64,000 nt of DNA from Eucommia ulmoides. Taxonomy: Eukaryota > Streptophyta > Magnoliopsida > Garryales > Eucommiaceae. The stretch lies in contig CM028333.1 in assembly GCA_016647705.1 (NCBI GenBank), forward strand, positions 10,056,616-10,120,615. The letters are read 5' to 3'. The position numbers and the translations under genes were made by a program. Below the pieces are notes generated by a model. That model was not told where the DNA came from. It saw nothing but the letters and a program-made list of their open reading frames with translations, and did not search any database. Numbering within the stretch: the stretch's first letter is position 1; the number at the start of each line of letters is the position of its first letter. Below are positions 44,561 through 56,745 of this stretch, in pieces.

Positions 44561-44794
44561 ATGTCTCTAAGGTTAATTTTCGTTCTTTGCATTCTAATAT
44601 ATACTAGATCAACTGCTTCATCCGATGGTGATGCACTAGTTATAAACATGAAGTTGTTGTTGGGAGAGAAGCTTCCAAGGGGACCGGTGCCACCTTCTAC
44701 GCCGTCGCCCTGCACTGAGTACTATCGGTCCAAACCCGACAATAGTCGAATCCTGCCACCGGAGTACCCTCCCAAACACGGTGTTTGTCCTTGA
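44561..44794 (+). CDS. Small secreted peptide precursor, IDA/PIP-like core
   Basis: 77 residues in one exon. Residues 1-21 (MSLRLIFVLCILIYTRSTAS) form a clear signal peptide with a hydrophobic stretch LIFVLCILIY and small residues at the likely cleavage site. After a short spacer (DGDALVINMKLLLGEK) comes LPRGPVPPSTPSPC, close to the LPKGVPIPPSAPS core of IDA peptides and to the SGPS core of PIP peptides. Both are secreted plant ligands of leucine-rich-repeat receptor kinases. Unlike IDA, a C-terminal tail of 28 residues follows (TEYYRSKPDNSRILPPEYPP then KHGVCP), with one Cys at each side of it that could pair. The first ATG preceding the hydrophobic stretch was chosen. No other host gene is near. 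The peptide-hormone role is inferred from sequence pattern; a different small secreted Cys/Pro-rich protein is the alternative. Confidence 0.65.
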   Translation: MSLRLIFVLCILIYTRSTASSDGDALVINMKLLLGEKLPRGPVPPSTPSPCTEYYRSKPDNSRILPPEYPPKHGVCP

Positions 44795-45102
44795 GTTAAC
44801 TTTTAATCTCTCCAGTCCATAAAAAATCTACTTTTTTCCTTTTTCATTTGATCATACGAGGTTTTGGCCTCCTCAAATTTGTACTACATTGTTTTTTTCT
44901 ACTAACATAGTTAAATTTAACAATTTCATTCTCAAGTATCCAATTGAATTCCGATATTTTGCATTTTTTTTGATAGAAATGTTACTGGAAGTTATTGAGT
45001 CCGTGCTTTGAACAAAAAGTAAGTTTTAAACATAAAGACAAGATTCTTGTGTTTAAAAAAGGGAATACTTAGAAATTACATCATAGCTCTAATCCCCCCC
45101 CT
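44795..45102. other. 3' flank of the peptide gene, no gene seen
   Basis: AT-rich; no canonical AATAAA immediately after the stop. A short poly-C run lies just before the next element. Confidence 0.5.
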
Positions 45103-45105
45103 TAA

Positions 45106-45234
45106 GGCATCTTTGGTTGGAGGAAGTGGAATCACATTCCGATGGAATGAAATTGAATTTTGAATGGACGTCTACTTAATTTTTGATTCCATTTCATCAA
45201 AATTTAATTTCATTACCTCCAACTAAACATGTCC
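45106..45234. mobile_element. Tourist-like MITE, 129 bp
   Basis: Ends GGCATCTTTGGTTGGAGG and CCTCCAACTAAACATGTCC, flanked by TAA on both sides. Subterminal GGAATCACATTCC. Non-coding. Its ends resemble the element at the left edge of the window. Confidence 0.82.
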
Positions 45235-45699
45235 TAATTAGATGTTCCCTTGTGTATATAAATCAATTTAATGAAAAAAATATGGTAGGTAGTTAGGAAT
45301 TCATGGGTTCATGTATGCAGCTTGCAGTACATTTCAAGCACCCACCAATTTATCTTTGATCTACAACACCCACCGGTCACCATCACACAGCTAAGTAGCT
45401 AACTCTTCATCTCATTAATCTTTGTTTCTCTTTTAAATTATATAAAAGGGATTGTTTATATTAGGGACCGGATACAGAATGTAAATATCACAATATATAT
45501 ATATATGTATATAAATGTGTGTGGGGCGCGAGAGCGGGCGGTGCTGGGCGCGTATAATAGTGTTGTTATATCTTGTGGTTTATTTAATTTAATCATGGAA
45601 CTTCGTGTAAGCCATTATGGTTAATTAAATTTTTTATTCTGAGAATAATTTCCCGATGTTGCTGGCTTGGTTAATTAATTGTCACTATTTTTTCAACCA

Positions 45700-45700
<1 letters not shown>

Positions 45701-45740
<40 letters not shown>
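45701..45740. repeat. (TA)n-(GA)n microsatellite
   Basis: About 15 bases of TA followed by about 25 bases of GA. Confidence 0.95.
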
Positions 45741-46003
45741 TGTTGTATTGGTGGGGATTGGTTGTTAAGGAAGAGGAGGCAGATGGAAGATGAAGCAGTG
45801 CTTTGACATCTATTGATCATTCACGCCACCCGTGAGTCAAACCCCATGCATGCCCTAGTTAGCTATATCCCCCACCTGCCAAAAATACAACATTATTCGA
45901 CAAAGTTTTTCTATATATACAACCAAGCACTTCAAGTCCCAAAGAAGCATATACATAACCATAGGTATTTTTATGAAACACAATCTCTTACACCTGCTCT
46001 CCA

Positions 46004-46061
46004 TTTTCTTCTTCTTCTTTTTCTTCTTCTTCTTCTCCTCCTCCTCCTTTTCTTCTTCTTT
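46004..46061. repeat. (CTT)n/(CTC)n microsatellite
   Basis: Imperfect CTT and CTC units; open frames over it on both strands are poly-Leu or poly-Lys/Glu artefacts. Confidence 0.9.
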
Positions 46062-46303
46062 CAGTACACGAGTTTGGGCCAATTTGGGAATTTTGAGGTT
46101 TAATTAATTTATTATTCGAATGTAGTTTTATAAATCAAACTATATATAGATATATATATATATCTATTCATAAGTTATTATGCATAGTCTAATCTTTGAC
46201 GATCGATGGATGAGTGGTTTCTATGCTATGCTTGTCATGTGAGCAGTCCCTCTGTAGTAGGCCTTTCTTTCGTTGTCTGTTCGACCTTGAACTCTTATTA
46301 CGC

Positions 46304-46382
46304 TTCTCTCTCTCTCTCTCTCTCTCTACATTTATATATATGTATGTATGTATGTATGTATATATATATATGTATGTATATA

Positions 46383-46415
<33 letters not shown>

Positions 46416-46417
46416 TT
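46304..46417. repeat. (CT)n-(TATG)n-(TA)n microsatellites
   Basis: CT run 46304-46327 followed by TATG and TA runs. Confidence 0.95.
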
Positions 46418-46540
46418 ATATGATCAAAACCCTAATTAATTAGAATCTTTCTCTCTCTTTCTCTCTCTCTCTGTACATATATATATATACGCATTTATAT
46501 GATCAAAACCATAATTAATTAGAATCTCTCTCTCTCTACA
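46416..46540. repeat. Tandem duplication of about 80 bp
   Basis: TTATATGATCAAAACCCTAA then TTAATTAGAATCTTTCTCTC recurs once with few changes. Confidence 0.85.
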
Positions 46541-47262
46541 CAAATACACACACACACAGAGAAACTTATTGGATGAGTACTTAAGGTCGAAACAGACAAC
46601 GCATGTGAGGTTTGATTAGAGGCAAGGACTGCTCGCTTGCCAAGGATTTGCATGGTAATCAACATCGTAATTACTTTTTTCTACTGCCTAATTACCCATA
46701 TATATTCCGGGACAGCTGGTCCGTACTGCGACAGAAGCCTAGCTAGCTACATGGAATGGCCGATAAGTCTCCTTTAATCATCTCCCTTTTGGAAGTTAAG
46801 GTATGCAAGGATTATTTATTTTTATTTGACAAACTTTTTCTAACTCACAATTCAATTTAATTCTTGTTCTTCTCATCTCTTAATCCATTTTCAATTTTCT
46901 TAAGGACTAATGACATTTTATACTCTTATAATTAGGTCGAATGATACTTTGTACCTGTGTAATTTTTATCACTGTTTATACCCTCTATACTTTTGACTTT
47001 AAGTGCGGCACGATGTCATTTTCATGATATGAAATGTTGCATATGCATCATGAAAGCTAGTACATTATGGGCAGTGAATACACTCTTTATCACATAATAC
47101 ACTCTCTCTTTTCATTTTATATCAAATTAACAAAATATCATTTTGCCTTTGAATTACATATCAAATTCTAATGATAAGTTTTTTTTTAAGAAAAATATTA
47201 AAATTATCCGTGTGACAAATTCATAGAATTTGTAAATGATGAGATTTCAAAATTCTAGATTT
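46541..47262. other. Intergenic DNA, no gene assigned
   Basis: Positions 46600-46810 are of higher complexity than the surroundings, with CTTGCCAAGGATTTGCATGG and CCGGGACAGCTGGTCC, but no open frame or full hairpin. It might be part of an unannotated non-coding transcript; I cannot show it. Confidence 0.4.
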
Positions 47263-47267
47263 TGAAA

Positions 47268-50200
47268 GGTAAGAAAAAAAAATTGGTTTTTAGACTATTT
47301 TAAATCTAATTATTTATGTGATTTAAATATCGATTGACGTATGTTCATGTATCAATACGCTATTCTTAGTGAGAAGATGAATGTGAAATATTGATTTGTC
47401 AAAAAATCATTGAGATGTAAATGAGAAATTGTCTTTCTATAAAATTAATTTAAGTATGTAAAATGAGTAGTTTCACATTTGGTTAATGAAAAATACTTAA
47501 ATCACTTTCATAATTTATTTTGGATTGCGGATCCTGGATTGGGTCATATGTTTTGGGTTTAGACTTGGGTTGATTCAACTAGAGAGAATTTTTTTAAAAT
47601 TGATTCTAGCAAATTTTTTAACTAAATAAGATTTATTTTTTCATATTTGTTATTCATTTTTAATAAGGAGTTACGTGTAATAATTCTTAATGGCTTTAAA
47701 GTGTTCTTAATGGCATTAAAATGAGAGGTTTGGTGCGTTGGAGTTACTTAGTAGTTTACTCTATTACTAGAGAAATTTGCATTATCATTTAGTCATAAAA
47801 ACTTAGGACATTTTACACTACACATACACTTGAGTCTATGTTAATTCATTCTTGAAAAAGAGTTCAACACTTATTTTATTCGCCGTATCTTTTGATTTCA
47901 AGTGCTAGTGTCGAAAGATTGTAATCGTTGTATCTTGAAAAGTAAACATCTGAGTAACAGTAAGCACCTTATTAGAGGCGAAATTTGCTCTATGGAAATA
48001 TCGTTAAACGATAGCCTCGATTGATATAAATTTATGAAATTGTCATCGGTAAAGGACTATAAGTATAATTTTATTTATTTATTTATTGGTTTAATGTATT
48101 TTACAATCTAGAATATTTACTGTCGCATATATTGAGATTTTGAATATTTGTTGTGAAATGTTTTGCATTTTGTAATATTTTACTTTCAACAACAAATTTC
48201 ATTAAGAGCTTATTTTTTATTGTTTATGAGTGTTATTTCATTGTAAATATATTTACGATATATTTAGAAATTGTTATTGAAATAATATTAATTAAGATTT
48301 AATTATATTAATTAAAATTAGTATTTTCAGTCTTAAAGCAAATTTTCTTGGTGTTATTATTAATTGATACATGTGTAGGTGGGATATGTGGAGGTAGAGA
48401 TTTCTTAATATATTTCTCGTTGATACATGTCATGGTAAGTATTTCATGCAGAAATTTTACAATAAACGATTTATACTTATGTGATGCATTAAACTATTAT
48501 TGTTCATAGGATTATTATTTGTCAAACATATGTGTTGCATGTTTTTCATATTTATTTTGAGATTATATCTCGACAATTTGAAATATTGAAGTCCTTTGTT
48601 TTATTTATAAATTGAGACAATTGTGAATCAAATTTGGGTACCAAAAGGTTAGTGGTTGAAGTACCAAATGAAGTATTCATTAATGTTTTCAAGAGATGAA
48701 ATGGAAAAGGTTCAGTGGAACCAAGTTTGGGAAATGACAAGAAAAAAAATATTATTTCTGTAAAAATAATTAATCTTGTTGAAATCCTATGTGAGGATAC
48801 TCTACATAGTTTGTCACTACGGTAGAAGCTTGGAAATGCAGAGTTTTTTAGTGTAAGTTATATATTTTGATAAGAGTAAATAATACATTTTTATGTATTG
48901 TATAGTTTTAGCATAGAAATGAGTTATGAATTTTGGAAAAATAAGAGAAAACACTATCTTGTTGGAAGGAGTCTAAAGCCAACAAATTGAAATGTCAAAA
49001 AATGATAAAAAGCAAAATTTATGTGATTTAAGCCCTAGTCTTGTACAGTTTTATTTTTTTGAATAAAACATTATGTGATTTAATAATAATATCAAAAATA
49101 ATAAAATGAGTATTTTATTTTATTTTATTATTGAGTCTTCAAATGTTTGACATGCTAAATTAAGACATCAGTTATCAATTAACTAGAGTTAATAAAAGAG
49201 AAAGAGAGGAAAAAAAAACATATATAATGAAAATAAAAATTTCAAGTCATAATTCTGAGACTATGTGCAGTCAAATATGACTCAAAATTAATTTATTAAT
49301 CGAAAGAAGTACAATAAAATAATTTCAACTCATAAATGTGAGACTTGAATGTGACATCAAATTGACACAAATTTCTTTTTCGTTTAATTGAAAGAAGTGT
49401 GAAATGTCAAAATTGATTTATGCAAATTAGAGGAAGAAAAAATATTTTAATACTTCTATTGATAGTTCAAAAACTTACGGGGAATATTTATTCCATAAAA
49501 TATTGCATGAGACATGTTAAATATATTGTGGAAATGTATGAGGCCTATTAAAAATTTGGGGGTGTGTTGATAAAAATTTAATTCTTGATCCTTAAAGGAT
49601 CAAATTAGAATTGAGAATGTGTATATGAACACAATTATTAAATCACGGAATACATTGTTCTTGAAGATACATATTTCTACCTAAAACCATAGTTTTAAGA
49701 ATCGGCCGTTACTTTACGTAACGGCCGATACGTAATGAAAATTGGCCCTCTCGATACCGTTATAGGGTCGATACTGGAGCCTGGGGTTCACAATGTATCG
49801 GACCGATATGAGCCATTACAGAGAGGCATAATGGCTGTTACATTGTTACAACTGTTTTCCAGTGTCGCCCAGGGCGTACGCCTAGGTTTTCTGTTTTCTC
49901 TTTCTCTTTCTCTCGCACGATGCACAAAGAGAGAGAGAGAAATAGAGGAACATATTGTTAAATACCGAATCAATGGAAAAGTCGACGATGGTGGCCAAAG
50001 AGTCGACGATGGTGGCCGAAGTTGCCAGTGTTGTTCTTGGCCGATCGTTCTCGGGTCTCGACTAAGGTTACAGAGAAGCGAGTTAGGTCTGTTCAATTAG
50101 GCTAGATGTATGTTTAATAATTGCCAAATTATACATTTGACCCCATAGTTGTTTAAGACTAAATTATATATTTGACCCCTTAAAGTTTTTATATTTAATC

Positions 50201-53132
50201 TTAATATAATATTATAATAAGTGACGGTGAGAAAAATGGTTAGGTAATGCTGATTTTTCTATTTTATTTATTTATTATAAGTCATAATTTAATAAATATA
50301 ATTATAATGTTATCTATAATATATCTTTTTAATTTTTTTTGGTATTTTTTTTTAATTATATGTAATATTGTTAAAATATTAAAAATTCATGTATCGAGAG
50401 GCTTACGCCCAACGTCCCGGGGCTTATGCCCTGCCAGTGCCCTTGGCTTTTACATACCAATATTTATTTATTTATTCTATTCAGTATGACCTTTTTTGTC
50501 TTTTTCATATCTTTATTTTATTGTATATAACCCAAAATGTCATAATATCTAGTAAAATATGTTTAATAAGAGTTAAATGGGTAAAACAATTACTATTATT
50601 GAGTTTTTGAGGATATTTAGATGATTTTAAAAAAATCACGACTGTTACGATCGATTTCCATTACGGACAGGTAGATACTCCCAATATTGTTATACTGAGA
50701 CTGTTACCGTTACATAACCCAATACTGCGATTTAAAACATTGACTAAAACTAAGAGAGTTTATTTCTGGAAATTGAACAAATAATACTATATGTAATAAT
50801 ATCTAAGATTGAGTGTCTTAAGAGTAAATTGAGCCTAGATGAAGTAAGAAAAGTAAAGAATTTGTGGTTTTTATGGCAATAAACAAAGTTTGTCGACTTG
50901 TTCAATATTTGTGACTTATAACAAGTATAATATAATAACATGTGTAATTTGACATTGTGATGTTGTCAAATAAATTTATGTATGATTGGACTATGTGATG
51001 TCAAATAAATTCAAGATCAAAGAATTTGACTAGTATTTGATACAAACTATTAAGTCAAAATATACCATTATTTTTTATGGTTGATATGTCATTACATGTG
51101 GAGAAGATATGGTGTTATTGAGATTCACTAAACGAACATGAATTTGGATGTCCATAAGGCTTGTGAAAAATTAAAATAGTTTTCACATTTAAAAAACAAA
51201 ATTAATATTGTACCAACAATTTATCTATGTCGTGATAGATAATGAATTATTGATAAAGTATAAAGTTTTGTATAATAGTAAGTCTCACTATATATATATA
51301 TATATGTCAAAGACATAATACCATTATTCAGTTACTCTCGAAATGAGGCTGTCAAAATTAACTTTATTAAATCAAAAGATAACGTTGCGGATTCATTCAC
51401 TAAAGGTCAAACATGAGAGAGAGTTAATTGCTCATCGAGGGGAATGATGCTCAAGCTATTATGAAATAGTCATCATAATGGCAACCCAACCTACTTGACT
51501 GAAAATCTCAAGATTTAGGTTCAAAGAGACAACCAAATTATGAAGGTGACTGCATGTCTCACTGCATAGAGTTAGTATCGATGACTCATTCCTAAGATGA
51601 AACAGTGATGATTGAAACATGTGTGATGATTCATATACCTTGATATTACTAAGAAAAATATTAGAGAATACATTTTTTATGGAGATCATCTATATGAGTG
51701 TGAACTGGGCTGATTCTATGAGAATGAGAAGGCTAAATTCTCAAGAGGACTCACGAAACAATCAGGGTGTTCAGTGCCAACATAAACGCAACCATAGAAT
51801 GAATAGTATCTAGATATAACTATGTGGTTTCTATTGTCTTGGTTTACATCAAAGGCTGAATAGTTCAAGACATCATGTTCACTAATTGACCAAGTAAATT
51901 CGATAGATTCTCACTAGGGATGGTTTAAGGCCAAAAGTTACCTATCCCGATACAGTTGTTCTCTTATTGAGCTCTCTCTCTCTCTCTCTCTATCGTTCTC
52001 TTGCATCTACATTACATATGCATGTTTATCCAATCAATTTCATTTATGTGGGGGACTATTAGAAAAAATAAATAAATGATATTTGGACTATTTTAAGTCT
52101 AATTATTTATGTGATTTAAATATTGATTGACATATGTTCATGTATCAATACACTATTCCTAGTGAGAAGATAAACGCGAAATATTAATTTGTCAAAAATC
52201 ATTAAGATGTGAATGAAAAATTGTTTTTCGATGTAATCCTATGAAATTAATTGAAGTTTATAAAATGAGCAATATCGCATTGGTTAATGAAAAACACTTA
52301 AACTACTTTTATAATCCAATTTGGATTGTGAATCCCGGGTCGGGTCATGGGTTGATCCAAGTAAAGAGAATTCTTTTTAGAATTTTCTTTAAATTGATTT
52401 TAGTAATTTTTCTAATCAAACAAAATTTATATTTTCATATTTGTAACTCATTTTTAATAAGAGTTATATGTGATAATTCTTTGTGACTTTAAAGTGTTCT
52501 TAATGGCTTTAAAGTGAAATCTTTGATGTGTTGGGGTTATTTATTAGTTTATTCTATAAATAAAGAAGTTTTCATTATCATTTAGGCATGAAAACTTAGG
52601 ACATCTTGCATTACACATATACTTGAATCTATGTTAGTTTATTTTGAGAAAGAGTTTAACACTTATTTTATTTGCCGTATCCTTTGATTTCAAGCGCCAG
52701 TATCAAAGGATTTTGATCATTATATCTTGGGAAGCAAACGTCTGAGTAACCGTAAGGACCGTAATGGATGCGAAATTTGCTTTAACGAAATATCATTAAA
52801 CGATAGCCTCTATCTATATAAATTTCTGAAATTGTCATCGATAAAGGACTATAAGTATAACTTTATTTATTTATTGGTTTAATGTATTTTATAATTTGGA
52901 ATATTTACTGTTGAATGTATTGGATTTATGAATATTGGTTGTAAAATATTTTGCATTTTGTAATATTTTACTTCAACAACAAATTTCATTAAAAGTTAAT
53001 TTTTTATTATTTATGAGTATTATTTTATTGTAAAAATATTTCTGACATATTTAAAAATCTTTATTGAAAATAATATTAATGAATATTTAATTATATTAAT
53101 TAAAATTAGTATTTTCACTATTATTTCCAACA
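47268..53132 (+). mobile_element. Copia LTR retroelement (fossil)
   Basis: Direct repeats of about 1.07 kb at 47268-48335 and 52057-53132 share, for example, TTATTTATGTGATTTAAATA and TCATGTATCAATAC. TGAAA flanks both outer edges (47263-47267, 53133-53137). Purine tract ATGTGGGGGAC precedes the right LTR. Near 51340-51480 the sequence encodes INFIKSKDNVADSFTKG, the Copia RNase H end. The rest of the interior is only dimly recognisable. Holds a hAT insert at 49688-50742. Strongly diverged LTRs and many breaks: old. Confidence 0.82.
49688..50742. mobile_element. hAT-like non-autonomous element, second copy of the CAATGTTTTAAA family
   Basis: Ends CATAGTTTTAAGAATCGG and CTGCGATTTAAAACATTG; flanks CCTAAAAC and ACTAAAAC make an 8-bp duplication with one change. 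Ends match those of 31807-32812. The left arm holds CGGCCGTTACTTTACGTAACGGCCG, a near-perfect inverted repeat, and the middle holds GGCTTACGCCCAACGTCCCG. Non-coding. Confidence 0.82.
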
Positions 53133-53137
53133 TGAAA

Positions 53138-53740
53138 TACCATCATTTACAAATTCATTGTTTGAATAACTTTTTTAGATGAATAATTTGATTGTCTAAT
53201 TTTACAATTTCATTATTTGGATAAATAAGTATTTGCAAGCAAAATTTTAAAATTTATTAAATTTTAATAATAAAAAATTATGAAAATATATCTAATAATA
53301 TAATTTTTATTTAATAATTTAATAATATAATTTTAATCATACAATTTTTATACCTATTTTAGTAATATAATTTTAATAATATAACTTTAATTATACATAA
53401 CTATTTTAGCAATATGATTTTTATACCTATTTTATAAATATAATATTATTATATAGTATTTTGAAGGAAGATGGAATTTTATTATCATGGTAATACCACC
53501 TAGACCCCCTCAACTTTTGAGCAAAACCACGGGAATTCTCTCAACTTTCAAAACTACATGGGACACTATTGAACTATTTGGTCAAAGGACACTCAGACCC
53601 CCAGTTCATTTTTTCTTTCGAAAATACCCTTTGAAAAGTCAAACTTTTCATTTTTGACCAATTTGACCATTTTTTCTCAAGTTAAATGACTTTATTACCC
53701 TTGCAAATGTAATGGTTCAAAATAAAACTTCATCAAACTT
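53138..53740. other. AT-rich intergenic DNA
   Basis: Repeated AATATAATTTTAAT words (53300-53460), then a C-richer stretch (ACCTAGACCCCCTCAACTTT near 53510). No gene seen. Confidence 0.5.
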
Positions 53741-53743
53741 TTA

Positions 53744-54860
53744 CGCTATGTTTGGTACGCTAGAATGGAATAGAATGGAATGAAATGAGTGTGGTATTGT
53801 AATAGAATGACCATTACCATTCCTATGTTTGGCGACAAACGAGATTAAACATGGTATGAGAATAACCATTACCATTCCTATGTTTGGTTACAAAATATAA
53901 TAAATATGGTATTAGAATGACCGATAAATAAAAATGAAACAATTTTCTTAAATATTCAGAAATTTTAGAACAAAATTTTGGGAACATAATATAATTATTC
54001 AGAGACACTAAGTAAATGTAACTTAGGTTATCCTTTAATCCGACAAACTAAAGGGCTTGAAAGTACTTTCATGTTTTCTGTTTCCCTTTTTTTTGGTTCC
54101 CAAAAAAAACTGATAACTAAAAAAATAAATAAAAATAATTTGCTTATATTCTGATTCCAGGATTTTGTTGTAAAAATCTGAGAACAGAATAGAACAGAAC
54201 AAAATTTCTCCTATTTTACTGATTCTGTTCCAATCATTTTGTTAACAGATTTAAGATATAGAAACATCAAATCCCACTTATGTCTCACTTGTTTAGTATT
54301 TTTGTTCTCATAAAATTGAAAATACAAATAAATATATGGGAAAAAAAGTTGTTTATTCCCAGTTTTATATCTATGTTCCAGGTTTTCTTGGAACAAAAAT
54401 AGAAATATGAGAACAAAAAGAGAAATCTGGGAACAAAAACAAAAACAAAAATCTAGGAACAAAAACAGAAATATGGGAACAAAAACAAAAATTTGTTCCC
54501 AGATTTCTGTTTTTGTTTTTGTTCCCATATTTCTATTTTTTTTTTGTTCCTAGATTTCGTTCCCATATTTCTGTTTCCGTTCCATATTTTCTGGGAACAG
54601 AAATATGAAAGTAATATCACCATATTTTTGTTTCTGTTCCCAGAATTTTATTTTCTGTCGTAAAAAATACGGAAATAGAAGTATAGGCCTTTCTTAAATA
54701 CCTTATTTAATTTGGGATCAAGTAATCCCATGAGTTGTGGAACTACTCATTACTTGGGAATGAGAATGAAAACCAATCCCACCAACCAAACGTAGGAATG
54801 GAATAGTCATTTTCAACTTCATTCCAATCCCAAGATGAATCCTATGTACCAAATATGACC
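53744..54860. mobile_element. TIR element of 1.1 kb with internal foldback
   Basis: Left end CGCTATGTTTGGTAC and right end GTACCAAATATGACC, with TTA on both sides (53741-53743, 54861-54863), a PIF/Harbinger-type site. Subterminal parts are rich in GGAATGG/CCATTCC. The middle (54370-54600) is a GAACAAAAACAGAAATATGG repeat that turns into its own complement. No transposase recognised. Confidence 0.75.
54370..54600. repeat. Imperfect palindrome of GGGAACAAAAACAGAAATAT units
   Basis: Units of about 20-24 bases in one direction up to about 54490, then the reverse complement (TTTTGTTCCCATATTTCT) to 54600; could fold into a long hairpin. Confidence 0.8.
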
Positions 54861-54863
54861 TTA

Positions 54864-55297
54864 GGGTATTTAGTGTAATTAGACCCCCAAATCATAAAAA
54901 CCCTTTTTTTTAACGTTTCATCAATTTCTAGCCCCAAATCCTCCAAATCAATGCTCCCAGCCCCAAATCCATTCCAGTCGCAAACTGAATTGAAATCGAT
55001 TGATCGAAATAAAACCCACATTCGAATTGAAATCCACATTCGAATCGAAACCTACCTCCGAATTGAAATCGATTGAAATTGAAAACCACCTCTGGCGAAC
55101 ACCCCCACCAAAGCGAACACCATTGCTGAAACAAACAACAACACCATGGGTTCAAAATCCTCTCTCTCTCTCATTTTGTCCCAAATCTGGAGAAAGAAGA
55201 TTTTGATTTCAATAGTGGGTATTGTTTTAGGGTTTGGATTTTGATTTCAATGGTGCGTATTCTTCTTCTCTCTCTATCTTTTCTACTATAGATGAGC
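54864..55297. other. Intergenic DNA with GAAATC/GAATTG repeats
   Basis: Positions 54975-55090 have repeated ATTGAAATC and CGAATTGAAA words, giving low-complexity frames (for example KSTFESKPTSELKS). No gene called. Confidence 0.5.
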
Positions 55298-55763
55298 TGT
55301 AAGACCCGACTTTTGCATGTGCTTAATTTTTAGTTGCATTTTAAAACATTTAGAAAAAATAAAAGGGTGCATTGTGCTATTTAACAATTATTTTAAAAAA
55401 TTTAGGCGTTATTTGAATATTTAAAAGGTTGAATTTAAAAATAAAAAATAAAAAATTAGGTATTAATATGTTAATATTAATTTTGGCTTTTAAAGTTTAT
55501 GGGATTACTAAGTTATTTAAAATATAATTTTAAGAAATTTTGGAATATAATTAATATTTTTTTTTATTTCAAAAAGGTAATAAGCGTAATAAAAATAAAT
55601 AAATAAATAAAGAAGAAAAGTTGTGGTCCATTAAAAAAAAATTGAAAAGACGTTACCTTCCTAATTAAGGAAGGCAACATTTTAAAACAAGTGTATTAAA
55701 GGGGTGTCACACAAGTGACAAGTGGCCAACCCAAACAAAAATGGTAAAAAGAGGCGGTGGACT

Positions 55764-55770
<7 letters not shown>

Positions 55771-55855
<85 letters not shown>
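55771..55855. repeat. (CA)n-(TA)n microsatellite
   Basis: 28 CA units followed by about 14 TA units, within the Gypsy LTR. Confidence 0.97.
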
Positions 55856-55858
<3 letters not shown>

Positions 55859-56564
55859 GCCAAAATAAAATATTTATCACGTTTAATTTATGAGACTATT
55901 TATACGGACAAGTATATATGTATATTTATATATAAAAAATATATATACAAAGATTCGATTAATATAATGGGTTCAGGAAATGTAGCGGGTATATTTGTAT
56001 ATACTGATATATTTAATTTATGAACAATACAATTTAAGATAAAAATTGTAAATTTTACTAAAACGATAATTTTTAGTATTTCGTTGACTAATAAAATTTT
56101 TAACAGTCAATTAATATTTTTTTATAAATTAAACTATTAACAAGAGAATTTTCGTAATTGTTGTTATAATAATTTTCGTACAGTTAATATTGATATAGAA
56201 AATTAGGCGTGTACTAATTTTGTATAATCAAAATTTGGGAGAATGGGAAAGTTTGCATTTTAGAGTCACGTATTGCATAGTAGATTATTTTAAATAAATT
56301 CTTAGTTTAAGCCATTTGATTGTTAGGTTCACAAGCAATGCTACCCAAGTAGAATTTGGACGATAATAGTGTAAAAATCGAGGTGAGTGTACTATTTTTT
56401 ATGTAAATTAACAAATTATATTTTTGTATAAATTGTGAAAAAAGAAAGTATTTATTACAATGGTTGATTTTGTAATTTATGTGGATCAAGTAAAATTTTA
56501 AAGGTGAAAAATAGTTTTTATTATCCGACTATGACATAGTTGTCTTCTCGTTCGGAGGGCATGT

Positions 56565-56745
56565 CTGGTGAGATGTGGATATGTTATTACCTGTCAGGCA
56601 AGTCCTACAGGGTGGATATGTTGTTACCTGTCAGGAAAGTCCTGCAGGGTGGATATTTATTGTTACCTATTAGGCAAGTCCTACATGGTGGATATTTGTT
56701 GTTACTTGTCAGGCAAGTCTTGCATGGTGGATATATGTTGACTTG
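56565..56745. repeat. Tandem repeat of about 40-45 bp in the Gypsy LTR
   Basis: About four units of GTGGATAT...GTTACCTGTCAGGCAAGTCC...AGG. Confidence 0.85.

Noticed and set aside
45813-46103. 96-codon frame on plus and 75-codon frame on minus
   Set aside because: Both are driven by a CTT/CTC microsatellite (poly-Leu or poly-Lys/Glu) without conserved sequence.
46621-46665. miR169- or miR399-like words (CTTGCCAAGGATTTGCATGG)
   Set aside because: The match to either miRNA needs internal gaps, and I find no complementary star arm at a hairpin distance on either strand.
49735-50100. 121-codon frame and its antisense partner
   Set aside because: Inside a hAT-like non-autonomous element; no recognisable domain and partly a GA repeat.
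55757-56023. 88-codon frame starting with poly-Thr/His
   Set aside because: Product of a CA/TA microsatellite in the Gypsy LTR.
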